From Didymodactylos carnosus (Eukaryota > Rotifera > Eurotatoria > Philodinida > Philodinidae), in contig CAJNOQ010002343.1 of NCBI GenBank assembly GCA_905250885.1, forward strand, positions 1-24,817: a stretch of DNA of 24,817 nt, read 5' to 3'. The position numbers and the translations under genes were made by a program. The notes beneath the pieces are model-generated. The model saw only the letters and a program-made list of their open reading frames with translations, searched no databases and was not told the DNA's origin. Positions 1-10,340 of the stretch are shown piece by piece (position 1 is the stretch's first letter; every line of letters starts with the position of its first letter).

Positions 1-100
1 GAAAATTGAAGCTCTTTAGCTTTTTCCTATCGAAAGTTATTCAAAAAAACAGTCATATACCATTCTTTTTTTGGATGGACAATAGTTTGTCAGAAACTTT
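1..100. mobile_element. Right-hand end of a diverged inverted-repeat element (cut by window edge)
   Basis: The first 100 bases resemble the right end of the element at 5120-5780. Both carry TCCTATC(g/a)AAAGTTATTCAAAAA followed, after a variable stretch, by a TTTTGGATGGA-type terminus and then ATAG. The copy is more diverged than the pair of ends at 5120/5780, and its left part lies outside the window. Classification rests only on this similarity. Confidence 0.4.
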
Positions 101-302
101 TTATTTCTCAGAGCTAAGCCGAAACTAAAAAGCTCGATTTATATATTCATTCAAATATCTAGACGATTTTTGCTGCGTAATAGCAAAACATTTTCTAGTT
201 CGAATTTAAAATCACAGAGAAGGCGAATATTTTCCACGCACAGTAGTTGCCGACTATAATAAGTTTCTCTGCTTTTTCCGAGTTTTTAATCGAGCTGTAC
301 AC

Positions 303-868
303 AAAGTACGGGAGATGGTTTCTGCTTGAAAATGGTCCAATATGATTTTGAGCGAAAATGATTGCAAATGCTTCCTATTTTACTTCCAGATACTTCTGAC
401 TTTAAAAATTGCTTCTGATCCCCTTGAAAAAGTTTTCATATCACTTTTTGTGGCCATTTCAACAAAGACCAAATAATTATTTCCGAGTAGATGAGTTCGA
501 GAAATATTGCTTCAAAGCACTAAGATAGGTGAAAATCGTGACATCTGTCGAGCATTTCGACAATTGACCTATGTGAGCATATTTTTGAAAGACTTATTTA
601 TAGTTCATTTTGAAGCCCGAAAAATTCTCTACCTTTCTATATATGAGCTTTGGTCAAGGACTGTGACATCAGACGGAAACTTTTGGGAAATAATTATTTG
701 GTCTTTGTTGAAATGGCCACAAAAAATGATATGAAAATTTTTTTCAAGGGGATCAGAAGCAATTTTTAAAGTCAGAAGTATGTGGAAGTAAAATTGGAAG
801 CATTTGCAATCATTTTCACTCAAAATCATATTGGACCATTTTCAAGCAGAAACCGTCTCCCGTACTTT
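303..868. mobile_element. Foldback element, about 182-bp inverted arms
   Basis: Left arm 303-484 and right arm 686-868 are near-perfect reverse complements, beginning AAAGTACGGGAGA and its complement. The spacer is about 200 bp. No target-site duplication or coding capacity is obvious. The ORFs that appear here on both strands are read through the arms and are not genes. This is a non-autonomous DNA transposon or foldback element of unknown family. Confidence 0.8.
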
Positions 869-1470
869 TCTTCTATTAAGACTACGTCTATATTCTATGA
901 GCAGATCTTCATGGAATTCATGTTAGATTTTTAAAAATCCACAGATGTTCTGCTTACGAGAGTGTCCAAGAACTGCAAGCATCTCCCAGCTCAAATCTGG
1001 TAAGTAGATGTGCTCTGGTAGATGATGCCATTAGTAGTAGTTGCACTCATATTGTATGTCTAGTTCAGAATAAATAGACAAGTCGATCATTCAAAACGAA
1101 TAGTTCTAATACTGGTTGCAATAAACATTGTAGAATCTAAAATTAAAAAAAATCAAATGTTAACAAAAAACAGATGTTTATTCAATTATTTTGAAATACC
1201 GTTAAATGTTCTATGAGTGAAAAAAAGTCTTCAAATTCCTTATAACGTTGTTTTAATTGAATTAAAAGAATATTTACGTCAATATTGTAATCTAAATATC
1301 GTTAAAGAAGCATGAAAATTCATATAATTAACAATTACTGTAAAAAATAACAGACGTTTTAAATGTTGAATAGCTAAATGACAATAATCGTCGAATGTCA
1401 TTGAGTCTGACTTTACATATACTTGTTTTCGATGTTCCAAATGATAATTATCTTAATAAAAAGAAATATT
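869..1470. other. AT-rich spacer downstream of the METTL25-like gene
   Basis: No open frame of coding character was seen on either strand. Position 1176-1181 reads TTTATT, an AATAAA polyadenylation signal for the minus strand about 290 bp past the stop codon of the METTL25-like gene. It may mark the end of that transcript. Confidence 0.4.
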
Positions 1471-3885
1471 TCAAATTTTAGTGATCTTATATTTATCTCG
1501 TAACATACTTTCCACTAAAATACATTCAAGAATTCCTCTATAGATCGTATTACGCATATGTTGTTTCAATTTTGAATCACTTTTTTCATACCATTGTTCA
1601 CTAAGATTAGAGAATATATTTAACTTTCTTGATGAATGAATGCCAAAATGGTATTCACTGTGTTTCTTGTATAGCTAATCTCAAACCGTATAAAGTCATA
1701 GTAAAATTTTGATATTGAGAAATAATTTGTTTTAATGTTCTCGATAAAGGTATATTGAAAAATCCCTCGTCTAAATTAAATAAATTGACTAGAATATGAA
1801 TCGAGTAAGATATAGAGATGGTTACCTGAATAATTCATTGTATGATAACAACAAGATACGTTTAATAATCCACGAATAAATTTAGATTTGACATATAATT
1901 TCAACATTGTCGGTGTTAAATCACCACAAGCATGTAACGAAGATAGTATGAAGTTATCATCATTGTCTCTATTTAATGTATCGTGAACTATTTCAAGTAA
2001 TTTGTTATCGGTCATTTCATTATTAATTTCAACAGTACGTAAATAATTTCTATCATTAACACAAGTGATTTTTTTATTTCGATTATCAGCTGATTGTACA
2101 TGAGCATTCGACATTTCAAACCCAATAACGTTTAATGATGAATCATAATGAGTTAATACTTGTCCTAAGTAGCCCTAGAGATATGAAGTTTCTAAAGTTA
2201 TTCTTTTTTTATACTATTAAATATCGAATATCTTTTTCAGCATTCAACTTCAGAAAACTCATGTTATTTAAGACTTATAGAACCAACTGTTAAATTCATC
2301 TTGAGATAAACTGTTAACCTGTCTTTTATCATACCAGCCCAGCGCCAATGTCTAAAATTGTATGACAGTTCAATTGTTTTGCTGTATTAATAATTAAATG
2401 CGAAAATCTTGAAACTTCGTGTCGTTTCTTTTGTTTGATGCAACGTGATAAATTATTGTCCAATGTATATTCTTGAATTATAGCAGTATCATTTAGTTTT
2501 TCTCTTGACATTTTATTCAATGTATTACATTCAACAATAAAATCTAGTAATGTTTCTGGTAAGGCTGTTGACGATATAAACTAAAAAGACACGTTCTACT
2601 GTAGAAAAAATATATCCTTGTAGATGGCATATGATACAAAATTTCAAATGTGTCATTAAAGAAGGCGCAATGAATGTGTCTAGCACATAGCCATTTTATT
2701 TTAATTTGTTTGAAAAAATATAATCAAAATAATGTATATTGATTAGTACTTTTTTGAGACTAATCCTAAGATAATATGTGAATACAGAAAACTTCATGTC
2801 TTTTATTCAGTTCCTATGAAGGATTGAGTGACTTTCATTAAAAAACCTTTCATTAAAGCGTTTTTCTTAATGAAAGTCTCGGTACTTTCATTAAAAGAAT
2901 TTTAGCAGGAGTTTCATCAAAATTTTTTGATAGCACAAGAATTTTATTAAAAATTTTAAAAATAAACTTCCTTTTAATGAAACTCCGATATCCTCCTATG
3001 AATAATCCTTATAAATTACGTATGGTCAAGTCACCCACTCATCGATCGTATTTTTCTATATGTTGGATCGAATAGTTGTGATAGAATCATCGCGATTCGA
3101 GTTTCAATGAGTTATATTGAGAAAAATTTCAACCTTTTAGAAAATATTTTGAGTCTACTATATAGACATGCTGCTGCAAAAGAAAAGAGTGGATAAAAAA
3201 GAAAGCAAAGTATATTCAATGCGTCATGTGGTAGGGTACATTGTAGGACACAATCAATGTGTCCTCGGCAGAAATACCGTTATCCGCGTAAATTGAATGC
3301 AAGGCACTTGTTAATACGACGCAGTTCCAAGTGTTATCGCGCATGATATTCACGCAAGTACCGAGCACATCCTTGTCATTTCAAGATGTGTTCTCTGACA
3401 TGACACAGCTTGGACAGAACACATTTCAGAGCACACTTTTTACAGCGTAGAGCTTGCCAGCGGGAGTGAATCATATTTTAGAAAGAAATAGAGTAAATAT
3501 TTCTGATACGGTAAAACGTCATGTACGAGTATTGAAAAACATAATAAAAACATCAAAAAAGAAAAGATATTAATTTACCTGAAGCAGTTCATGTTTTCCA
3601 CAGGGTTGTTTTTGAAAGTTTAATACAGCATTAGCGAATAGCACTGCATCATGATTACTAAAATATGTTTGCCACTGAAAAAAGACGATAGAAAAAAAAG
3701 TAGTTCTCATGATGTACTGGTATCGTTTCGTTATTCAAACAAAATCGTACCTCGATAGGCATTTGTTCCCATGGTTTGCACACGAAACATTTTACAACTG
3801 GAAAGTCATAAATCCATTGATACGTTTTTAAAAATTGACATGCTTTTTGTAAATAATTTTCGTAGAAATGAATTTTTTCATTCAT
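1471..3885 (-). CDS. METTL25/METTL25B-type methyltransferase-like protein, six exons, 361 aa
   Basis: Exons on the minus strand are 3885-3751, 3674-3579, 2580-2335, 2174-1826, 1788-1659 and 1600-1471. All introns are GT-AG and every splice phase matches, giving 361 residues ending in TGA. The N-terminal part (1-95) is helical. A KKRHEVSRF motif precedes the SAM-binding motif DIGAGLGYLG (154-163). HACGDLTP (240-247) and CCYH (267-270) are hallmarks of METTL25 and METTL25B (RRNAD1). These are Rossmann-fold proteins annotated as putative methyltransferases, and no substrate can be read from the sequence. At 361 aa it is shorter than vertebrate relatives, mostly through a compact N-terminus and a short insert between motifs. 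The last intron is only 58 bp; without it the frame appears broken. The start at 3885 is the first ATG after an acceptor-like TTTATTTTTTAG ending at 3905. The second intron (998 bp) carries repeats. Confidence 0.9.
2829..2986. repeat. Palindromic cluster of TTTCATTAA motifs inside an intron
   Basis: GACTTTCATTAA (2830-2841) is mirrored by TTAATGAAAGTC (2867-2878), and GGAGTTTCAT (2908-2917) by ATGAAACTCC (2977-2986). Two adjacent hairpins sharing one core motif suggest a small degenerate MITE inside the second intron of the METTL25-like gene. No duplicated target site was found. Confidence 0.45.
3216..3475 (-). pseudogene. Coding-like relic in the large METTL25 intron, unrecognised
   Basis: This 260-bp patch is richer in GC than the intron around it. 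One minus-strand frame reads as normal protein, interrupted only by two TGA codons. The last open piece (3380-3216) is 54 residues and includes NTWNCVVLTSALHSIYADNG. The plus strand has its own cysteine-rich frame, also broken only by TGA. Short hairpins are present (GGACACA at 3246 with TGTGTCC at 3258; ATGTGTTCT at 3385 with AGAACACAT further right). No family is recognised. It may be an eroded gene or transposon fragment. Confidence 0.25.
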
Positions 3886-3923
3886 CGTGAAAGTAGAAAC
3901 AAATCTAAAAAATAAACCTCTGA

Positions 3924-4044
3924 AGAATTAGTGTCTAAACTTATACGACTAAATAATGATTAACAGAATTAGTGTCCAACTTATACGACTAAATAATGAT
4001 TAACAGAATTAGTGTCCAACTTATACGACTAAATAATGATTAAC
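3924..4044. repeat. 40-bp tandem repeat, three copies
   Basis: Copies lie at 3924-3964 (41 bp, with one extra base), 3965-4004 and 4005-4044. The unit starts AGAATTAGTGTCCAACTTAT and ends AATGATTAAC. Copies two and three are identical. The array sits directly upstream of the METTL25-like gene's 5' acceptor site, so it may overlap the promoter region. There are no spacers, so it is not a CRISPR array. Confidence 0.9.
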
Positions 4045-4500
4045 AATTCTGAATCGATGAAGCTGCATGATTTTATGTGTCCCATACGACGTTTGCAATG
4101 TCTTTGTGCGACGTATAAGCGAAAACTCTTGCTGAACGAAAGTTGTATATGTACTATTAATATGGATCGAATTGGAAATTTTTTTAAAACATAGGCGAGC
4201 AGCGACATTTTCAGTTCTTTTATCTTTAGAAGGTTTAAAGTTATTCATTTTTTCTCTATTAAAAAGTAATAGTGAATCTTAAATTTTCTAAATAATCTTC
4301 TTAATAGACTATTAGAATACCATTTCTATTCTATCTCATGGTAAAAAGAAATAATATAGCTAAAGTCTCGAATAAACGTGAACAAATTCGGTGAGAATTT
4401 TTAAGTTTATCGCCATTTTGACTGTTTTTTCATCAAACGTAGATTTTTTCGAGACCTCACAATTTTTTCTGACATCTAATTCACTAGAATGGTAGCACTC

Positions 4501-5072
4501 ACGAGGGAACATATGTAACTGACCAATCGTTTTTTTAATGAAATCTAGTGGAGTATAGGTAAAAAATGGTGCTGAATCCGAATATCGGCATGAGACGGGC
4601 AGCTAGACCTTGTGAGTACCGGATTTCTTGGAAACCAGGTTTCCAGAGCCAGAAACTTTTTGTTCCAAAAAAATTTTCTGATCTGTCTCGATTATAGAGC
4701 ACATTGAGAAACCTATAAAAAACTAGTTTTGGGTTTTTTTAAAGTGTTTTTGAAAGTTTTACAAAGCTATAGGCTCCCTCAAAAAACCTCAGCGTACGGA
4801 AAAGAGAAGAACACGAACTGTGGAAGGGTGCCAAAATTCTGAAAATTAGTTTTCTATAGGTTTCTCGATGTGCTCTACAATCGAGACAGATCAGAAAAAA
4901 TTTTTGGAACAAAAAGTTTCTGGCTCTGGAAACCTGGTTTCCAAGAAATCCGGTACTCACAAGGTTTTAGCTGTTCGTCTCATGCCGATATTCGGATTCA
5001 GCACCATTTTTTACCTATACTCTACTAGATTTCATTAAAAAAACGATTGGTCAGTTACATATGTTCCCTCGT
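4501..5072. mobile_element. Foldback element, about 230-bp inverted arms
   Basis: Left arm 4501-4730 and right arm 4842-5072 are reverse complements at roughly 90% or better by eye. They start ACGAGGGAACATATGTAACT and end with its complement. A spacer of about 110 bp separates the arms. No flanking duplication is clear. The minus-strand ORF that crosses it follows the arms and is not a gene. Family is unknown. Confidence 0.85.
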
Positions 5073-5119
5073 CAGTTGATATGGTACGATGCATAATCAT
5101 AGTAGCATTCCAAATACTA

Positions 5120-5780
5120 CTATCCATCCCAAAATACAGTGCCGGTGGGCATTTTTGAGTTCCGGCTCTCTAGCTACCGTCGTTGGGGCAGGGCTCGCTT
5201 TCTCCGAGCACGTGTCTATCTCCGAGTAGACATTTCTGGAAATCTCAAAATGCCATGGACTATAAGTAATCGACTACGCTGAGCATAGTAGCAACATTTG
5301 TTTTTGTGTAGAAATGAATATAACTTCGCCAGAGGCATTGTTGTGAAAAACCGGTTTTTCGCCTGTTACTAGCAAAAAGTAAAATCCTTATATCTCGATC
5401 AAATTTTATGCTGACTCAAGGAAATTTTCAGGAAAGGCTTAAAAGGTGCCATATGTTGTTGACCACGCCGAAAAAAGATCCAGCAGAACACTGATGCTCT
5501 GAGGTTTTTCAGAAGGTTTCTGGGAAACCTTAAGCCAATGCCCAGTTCACATTCACCTTTTTCGTCTTCGATTATGCTTTATGAGCTGTCCTGAGCGTTT
5601 GCTGAAAATTTCCTTGAGTCAGCATGAAATTTGATCAAGATATAAGGAAAAGCTGCTTCCGCTTGTGAAAAGTTCTGCTCAAGTCTTGGCTATTGAACAG
5701 CGAAAATCGCAGGTCTCTATCTCATTCCTATCAAAAGTTATTCAAAAATGCCCACCGGTACTGTATTTTGGGATGGATAG
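5120..5780. mobile_element. TA-flanked inverted-repeat transposon, 661 bp, non-autonomous
   Basis: Termini CTATCCATCCCAAAATACAG (left) and the matching complement (right) form inverted repeats of about 40 bp with one mismatch in the part compared. Both ends are flanked by TA, as left by Tc1/mariner-type insertion. A second inverted pair of about 46 bp lies inside at 5386-5431 and 5602-5647, so the element is a nested hairpin. There is no transposase ORF. The right end resembles the sequence at position 1-100, so this is a family with more than one copy here. The Tc1/mariner assignment rests on the TA flanks only. Confidence 0.75.
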
Positions 5781-5782
5781 TA

Positions 5783-7072
5783 ATTACATAGTGACATAAG
5801 TCTGTTAGAGAACTAAGTCAGTTGATTAAAGTTAATAGTAGGTAGAATTTTGGAAGCATATAGGTAGTTTTCGTACAAAGATAACCTCTTAATTTTTCTT
5901 CTAACTATCTGTTATATTTGACTTGAATAAAAAAAAGTAATCGAGTACTATGGAATAATTGCTTTTTTCTTTTTTACTACGATATTTTCCATCCTCATTG
6001 TCTAACGAACACTTATGAAATGTAAGTTTAAGCAGAACTTTTGAGAATCTAATACCCATGATAACAAATTCATCTCAAATAAAGGCAATTTTTTCATTTT
6101 AAATTCTAATTTGAGAGATTTTTTTTATGACTAAATAATACTTTAGAAATGCGTATAGTTTCATTTGTTATATTTATCTTAATATTTAAAGTCATGGAAT
6201 AACTGTTTTACTCAGTGAAAGAATATCCCAGTATATGTAGTCCTAGTGATACATATTGCTGTTTTTTCTTTCTCTTTCTTACAATCGTTCTACAAAATAT
6301 GATCACCTCTTTCTATCTTTTATGTTTTATATTCGTTATAGGATAATGTAGTTATATCATTTTAAAAAATAAAGAACAAAAAAGAAAAAGAATATATCGT
6401 ATGTACATAACATTTTATATGTATAGAGAGATATACTAATCTCACCGTCAGCTGTGCGTCAACCATTAACAAACAATATTTTACAGACGTTCCAGAGAGA
6501 AAACTAATATTCTCTTTTTTTCGTCTTCTAAGACTGTGTATAACACATGTCATAAATGAATGATAAACACAAAAACTAAAGAAAAATCAACACTGCTACT
6601 GAGACAAATAGTTTATGTTTGTCTAGCACATGATATAATTCCATGTTTTAAACTTCTAAGTGAGTTATGCCAAGATATTCTTCATTGCATAATTGACAGT
6701 AATATAGTATCTATTATGATTTTACTTTGTTTTTTTCTGTATTCAATAACGCTGTAAAACGAAAATTAGTAATTGTAAAATTTTCAGTATACACATTGAT
6801 TATTGTGTGCTAACAAACAAGAAGATTTTTATCATGTGTTGTCAGGGAATTTTGTTTTGTCAAATAGAAAATTGTTTAGTTTTTTAAAAACTAAGTACTG
6901 AGTTTCTTTCGTTCATTAAACAGACATATCAAAACACATTATATTTTTGCTCGATTGAAAATATTATAAATAGTAATCATGTTTTAAGCTATCCTTAACG
7001 ATAGATACCGTTCGTAAGATTTAATAAGAAATGCTAATGAAGTCAATGAAAATTTTCCTTTTTCTGTTTTTA
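5783..7072. other. AT-rich spacer upstream of the ZIP gene
   Basis: No gene is recognised in this stretch. Short ORFs near 6362-6553 (minus) and 6560-6757 (plus) are low-complexity and hydrophobic and lack splice or motif support. The promoter of the ZIP gene should lie toward the right end, but no clear element stands out in the AT-rich background. Confidence 0.4.
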
Positions 7073-7073
7073 G
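7060..7073 (+). promoter_or_regulatory. Splice acceptor upstream of the ZIP start codon
   Basis: The pyrimidine tract TTTTTCTGTTTTTAG ends at 7073, 41 bp before the ATG at 7115. It would serve either a 5'-UTR intron or spliced-leader trans-splicing. It also argues for the start at 7115 over the upstream in-frame ATG at 7031, which it would remove. Confidence 0.45.
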
Positions 7074-7114
7074 AAGAAAATATCACAACAATAATAGATA
7101 TAAGAAAGACAAAA

Positions 7115-8093
7115 ATGGATTTACAAACGGTAAAATATATATCAATACCCATACTGTTGTTATCAACATTATTCATGACACTAATTGGAATATGTCTACA
7201 ACGTTATATTTTACATCGTGGCAGTTTTTTAACTTTAACTCAAACAATCGTCAGTTCAATAACGGGTGGAATATTTTTAGGTGAATAAAGTGGTCATACT
7301 CTTTTCATCTTTTTTCTGTATAAAACATTCTTTTTTTCTATAAATAATCATTTATTTTTCTTTTGTTCTAGGTACTCTTCTATTATTTATTTTACCAAAC
7401 GCAATTGATTTAGTTCGCACCGGTGTTCTACATATTGAAGCATTTCATCATTTTGAATTGGGCTATTTTCTTGTTGGATTGGGCTTCTTTCTTATTTGTA
7501 TATTCAAAGAAATAACTCGTGCAATCGAACGTCGAAATCAGAATAAAAATATCGAAAAAGAACAATTAATAACAATAGGAACAACACAACATGATCATAC
7601 AACAACAATTAGACCAATTGTAAACCAAACAATAAAAGAAACAAATGAACGTATTATTATTTTAGTATGTGCATTAGGTATTCATTATTTTTTCAATGGC
7701 GTATTAGTTGGTGGACAGATAAATGTTGAAACATTATGGTTGGTACTTAGCGCAATTGTTTTTCATATGTCATTAGTAGCATTTTCTGTTACAATTCGAT
7801 TGTTAGTTGATAATCAAGATTATATAAAAATATTTGGCTATATGACATTTTGGAGTTGTATGGGTCCACTTGGTGTATTAGTTAGTCTCGTTGTAACATC
7901 ATCAGATGGATTAAATTTAATTAATGGTGTATTACAATGTATATCAGCTGGTACATTTGTCTACATAACATTTCTCGATATGCTCTATAATGATTTAATG
8001 CAAGCAAAATTATATCCATTCGTTAATATGATATTAGTATTTATCGGTTATATTATAATCGTACTTATTAGCTTCTGGCATCATCATCCATAA
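7115..8093 (+). CDS. ZIP-family (SLC39) metal transporter, two exons, 295 aa
   Basis: Exons are 7115-7280 and 7372-8093, with a 91-bp phase-1 intron. Eight hydrophobic segments are visible, at about residues 9-28, 43-69, 86-103, 149-171, 177-200, 206-230, 236-258 and 268-290. Between the third and fourth lies a polar loop containing HDH (129-131). The layout matches ZIP1/2/3-type zinc importers of the plasma membrane. Segment 4 carries HYFFNG (160-165) where the family usually has HSxFEG, segment 5 has HMSLVAFS (187-194) where it usually has HKxxxAFS, and segment 7 has SAGTFVYITFLDML. The histidines remain, but the segment-4 glutamate is Asn164 and the segment-5 lysine is Met188. It is therefore a clear family member with an altered metal site; zinc transport itself is uncertain. 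An AATAAA lies at 8247-8252. Confidence 0.88.
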
Positions 8094-9467
8094 TAGAATG
8101 AGTTTTTATCTCCTTTTTATTTCTTTTTAAATGTGGATTCTAGTCATTTGTATGTAAAGATAACAGACAATGACAGAAATACTTTCAAATTTTTCTAAAG
8201 AAGAATATCAATCAAGTACTATTTATTTGAACGCTGTATTTTATATAATAAATTGGTGATTTCGGTAGTAAATGATAAAATAAACGTTTATCTTTATTGA
8301 GATTCTATTTTGAAATACTATTAAAAAATTTATTAAAAAAATAAAAGTGAGAAAGTTAGAACAAATAACCTTGATAAGAAAAAAATGAAAAAAAAACATC
8401 TCTTTGTAGTGTGAAAATATTCTGAAATGATGACTTACGTATGAATAATCGCATTACTACGTGTACAAGTAACTAAAAATCATTCTCGATTCTTATAATT
8501 AGTTTACTTACGAAAAGTAAACTAAAATATTATTTACTTAAACTATGTATATGTTAGCGAAAGTACTATTTAACAAAAATTATTTATCTATACATTAAAA
8601 AGTGCCAGTTTGTGTGTAATATCATAGATAAAAATAAAACTTGTCTATAAAGATAGCGTTGCTAATAAATAAAATAAAATAATTACAAAATACTAACACT
8701 TTAAAACTTCATTTTGTCGCTATATATATAATATATAAAATTGAAAAATAGTGAATAAAACATATACACATAGAATGGTGTCTACGTTACTTGAGTGAGT
8801 GTGTGTGTGTGTTTGTTTGACAATTTTCTTTAACTCTCATATTATTATTTTTCCACTTTTATTGAAAAAAAAATAATAAAGAAAATCATGTGATCATATA
8901 TTTGAAGAGTATTGAAATAACAACAAGAGAAATGTAATAGGATTGAACGACTTGGTAAAGAAAAGAATAATTATACGTCTATCATAACAACAAGTGATGA
9001 AAAAGATGATATGAGCAATTGACTATAATATTTTGTAGGTATAATTTGTTAATAAATTATAAATAGCTTAAACGATAATAAACTACACAATATAAAACTG
9101 AAAACATAAGAACTGTTGCAAAAGATTATTATCTAAAATATCTCATTCACTAGAATATCAGCGAGACGATTTATTCTAGAGACTATTTGTTAGACAAAAA
9201 ACATTGTATGAATCATTCGTCAATTGATTTAAAATTGAAAATATTTTCACATTTACAGAATATACAAAAAAATATATTTTTCTATTACAAGTGTTCAATT
9301 AACTGATACATTTTAATTCTGGAGTTATCTGATTTGAGTACCAAATCGTCGTAGTTTACTCAACTGACTATAATACTTTAAATATAATCTGTCTTATTAC
9401 TTCTCAATTCATAAATCTTATTCATATACTTTTGTTTCGTAAAATGTTTCAACATTATTAAAATAAA
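8094..9467. other. AT-rich intergenic spacer with polyadenylation signal and (GT)n run
   Basis: It holds the ZIP 3' region (AATAAA at 8247-8252 and another near 8279-8284), AT-rich tracts near 8721-8740 and a short GT microsatellite at about 8799-8812. I saw no coding region. A six-codon upstream ORF (9444-9461) precedes the next gene's ATG. Confidence 0.5.
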
Positions 9468-10198
9468 ATGGCCAATCTTCTACGTAAAGGGTAAATATTA
9501 CTTTTATGAATTTTTCAGTCATTTAAAAAGTTTATTTGTAATTAGAAATCGAAAAGAACCCGCCTCCTTGCCACCGCAATCAAACAGACAAAAAGTATCA
9601 GATACATTACCGACACAGACAACTGCTGATGATAGTATAAATCCATGGGATCAAGCTCAAATATGGATTGAAAGTGTACAAAAAGAAGATGCAACACGAA
9701 AACAATGGGAACAGATGTACGGCTTTTTAGCTGATTATGATCCAAAGGTAATCAGAATTAAAATACTCTATGATACACATTATACAAATTTCTTCTCTTT
9801 CTCAATCGATTGAATATATACTCAGAACTGTGTTTTATATCAAATGCTTCCAAAAAGGTGTTGATTTTTGTAAGAAGATTCTAAAGAAGTTATGTGTAAT
9901 AGTTGAGAATTTCAGTACCAGATCTAACAATCTAATTAAAAAAATATGACAAAACGATGTTTAAAAGGAATAATCATAAATTTTTATTTATTTTTTCATC
10001 ATTAAGGGTAACCTCAAAGTAAGAGCACGAACATTAGAAAACAGCACTCGTTTCTCAAATACATTACCAAATTCACGTGGACACGAATATGGTTGGCGAT
10101 TACAAACTGATGTTGGACAACAAATTAAAAATATGCAGATTCAATTTGATGAACAGTTTCGTATACGCGTACCAAAAGAAGTATTAGGATATGATTAA
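9468..10198 (+). CDS. Ciliary microtubule inner protein 5-like (C2orf50-like), three exons, 138 aa
   Basis: Exons are 9468-9490, 9546-9747 and 10007-10198; the introns are 55 and 259 bp and phases agree. The protein has a polar N-terminus (1-40), then WDQAQIWIESVQKED, then FLADYDPKGNLK (about 70-81), FSNTLPNS (about 92-99) and a GWRLQTDVGQQI stretch. The order DQxW, FLxDYDPxGN, FSxTxPNS, GxRLxTxxGQ is that of vertebrate C2orf50, now named CIMIP5. That protein is assigned to the inner surface of axonemal doublet microtubules. By family it would act in motile cilia. No enzymatic motif is present, as expected. A short upstream ORF (9444-9461) lies in the leader. The gene converges on minus-strand coding sequence ending at 10341. 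Confidence 0.78.
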
Positions 10199-10299
10199 AA
10201 ATATATTTCTCTCATATTTTTTGACTTTTTGTTTCTATAAAACATGAGTATAACAGCATTTATATATCATAGTAAAGATTGAATATGGATGAATAATAG

Positions 10300-10305
10300 T
10301 TTATT
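10300..10305 (-). terminator. Polyadenylation signal AATAAA, minus strand
   Basis: TTTATT on the plus strand reads AATAAA on the minus strand, about 36 bp past the stop codon at 10341. It supports a minus-strand transcript ending between the two convergent genes. Confidence 0.4.
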
Positions 10306-10340
10306 TTTTAATTACAACAACAAGAAAATTAGTTCTAATA

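Noticed and set aside
507..829. Overlapping ORFs on both strands (75 and 66 aa)
   Set aside because: They are read through the spacer and arms of an inverted-repeat element and show no protein features.
1600..1660. Apparent frameshift near the end of the METTL25-like gene
   Set aside because: A 58-bp GT-AG intron (1601-1658) with a good pyrimidine-rich acceptor restores the frame with matching phase, so the gene is intact.
3924..4044. Possible CRISPR-like array
   Set aside because: The copies are directly adjacent with no spacers, and the DNA is eukaryotic; it is a simple tandem repeat.
4021..4248. 75-aa minus-strand ORF upstream of the METTL25-like gene
   Set aside because: It ends within the tandem repeat, has no recognised motif and no splice link to the gene; probably chance.
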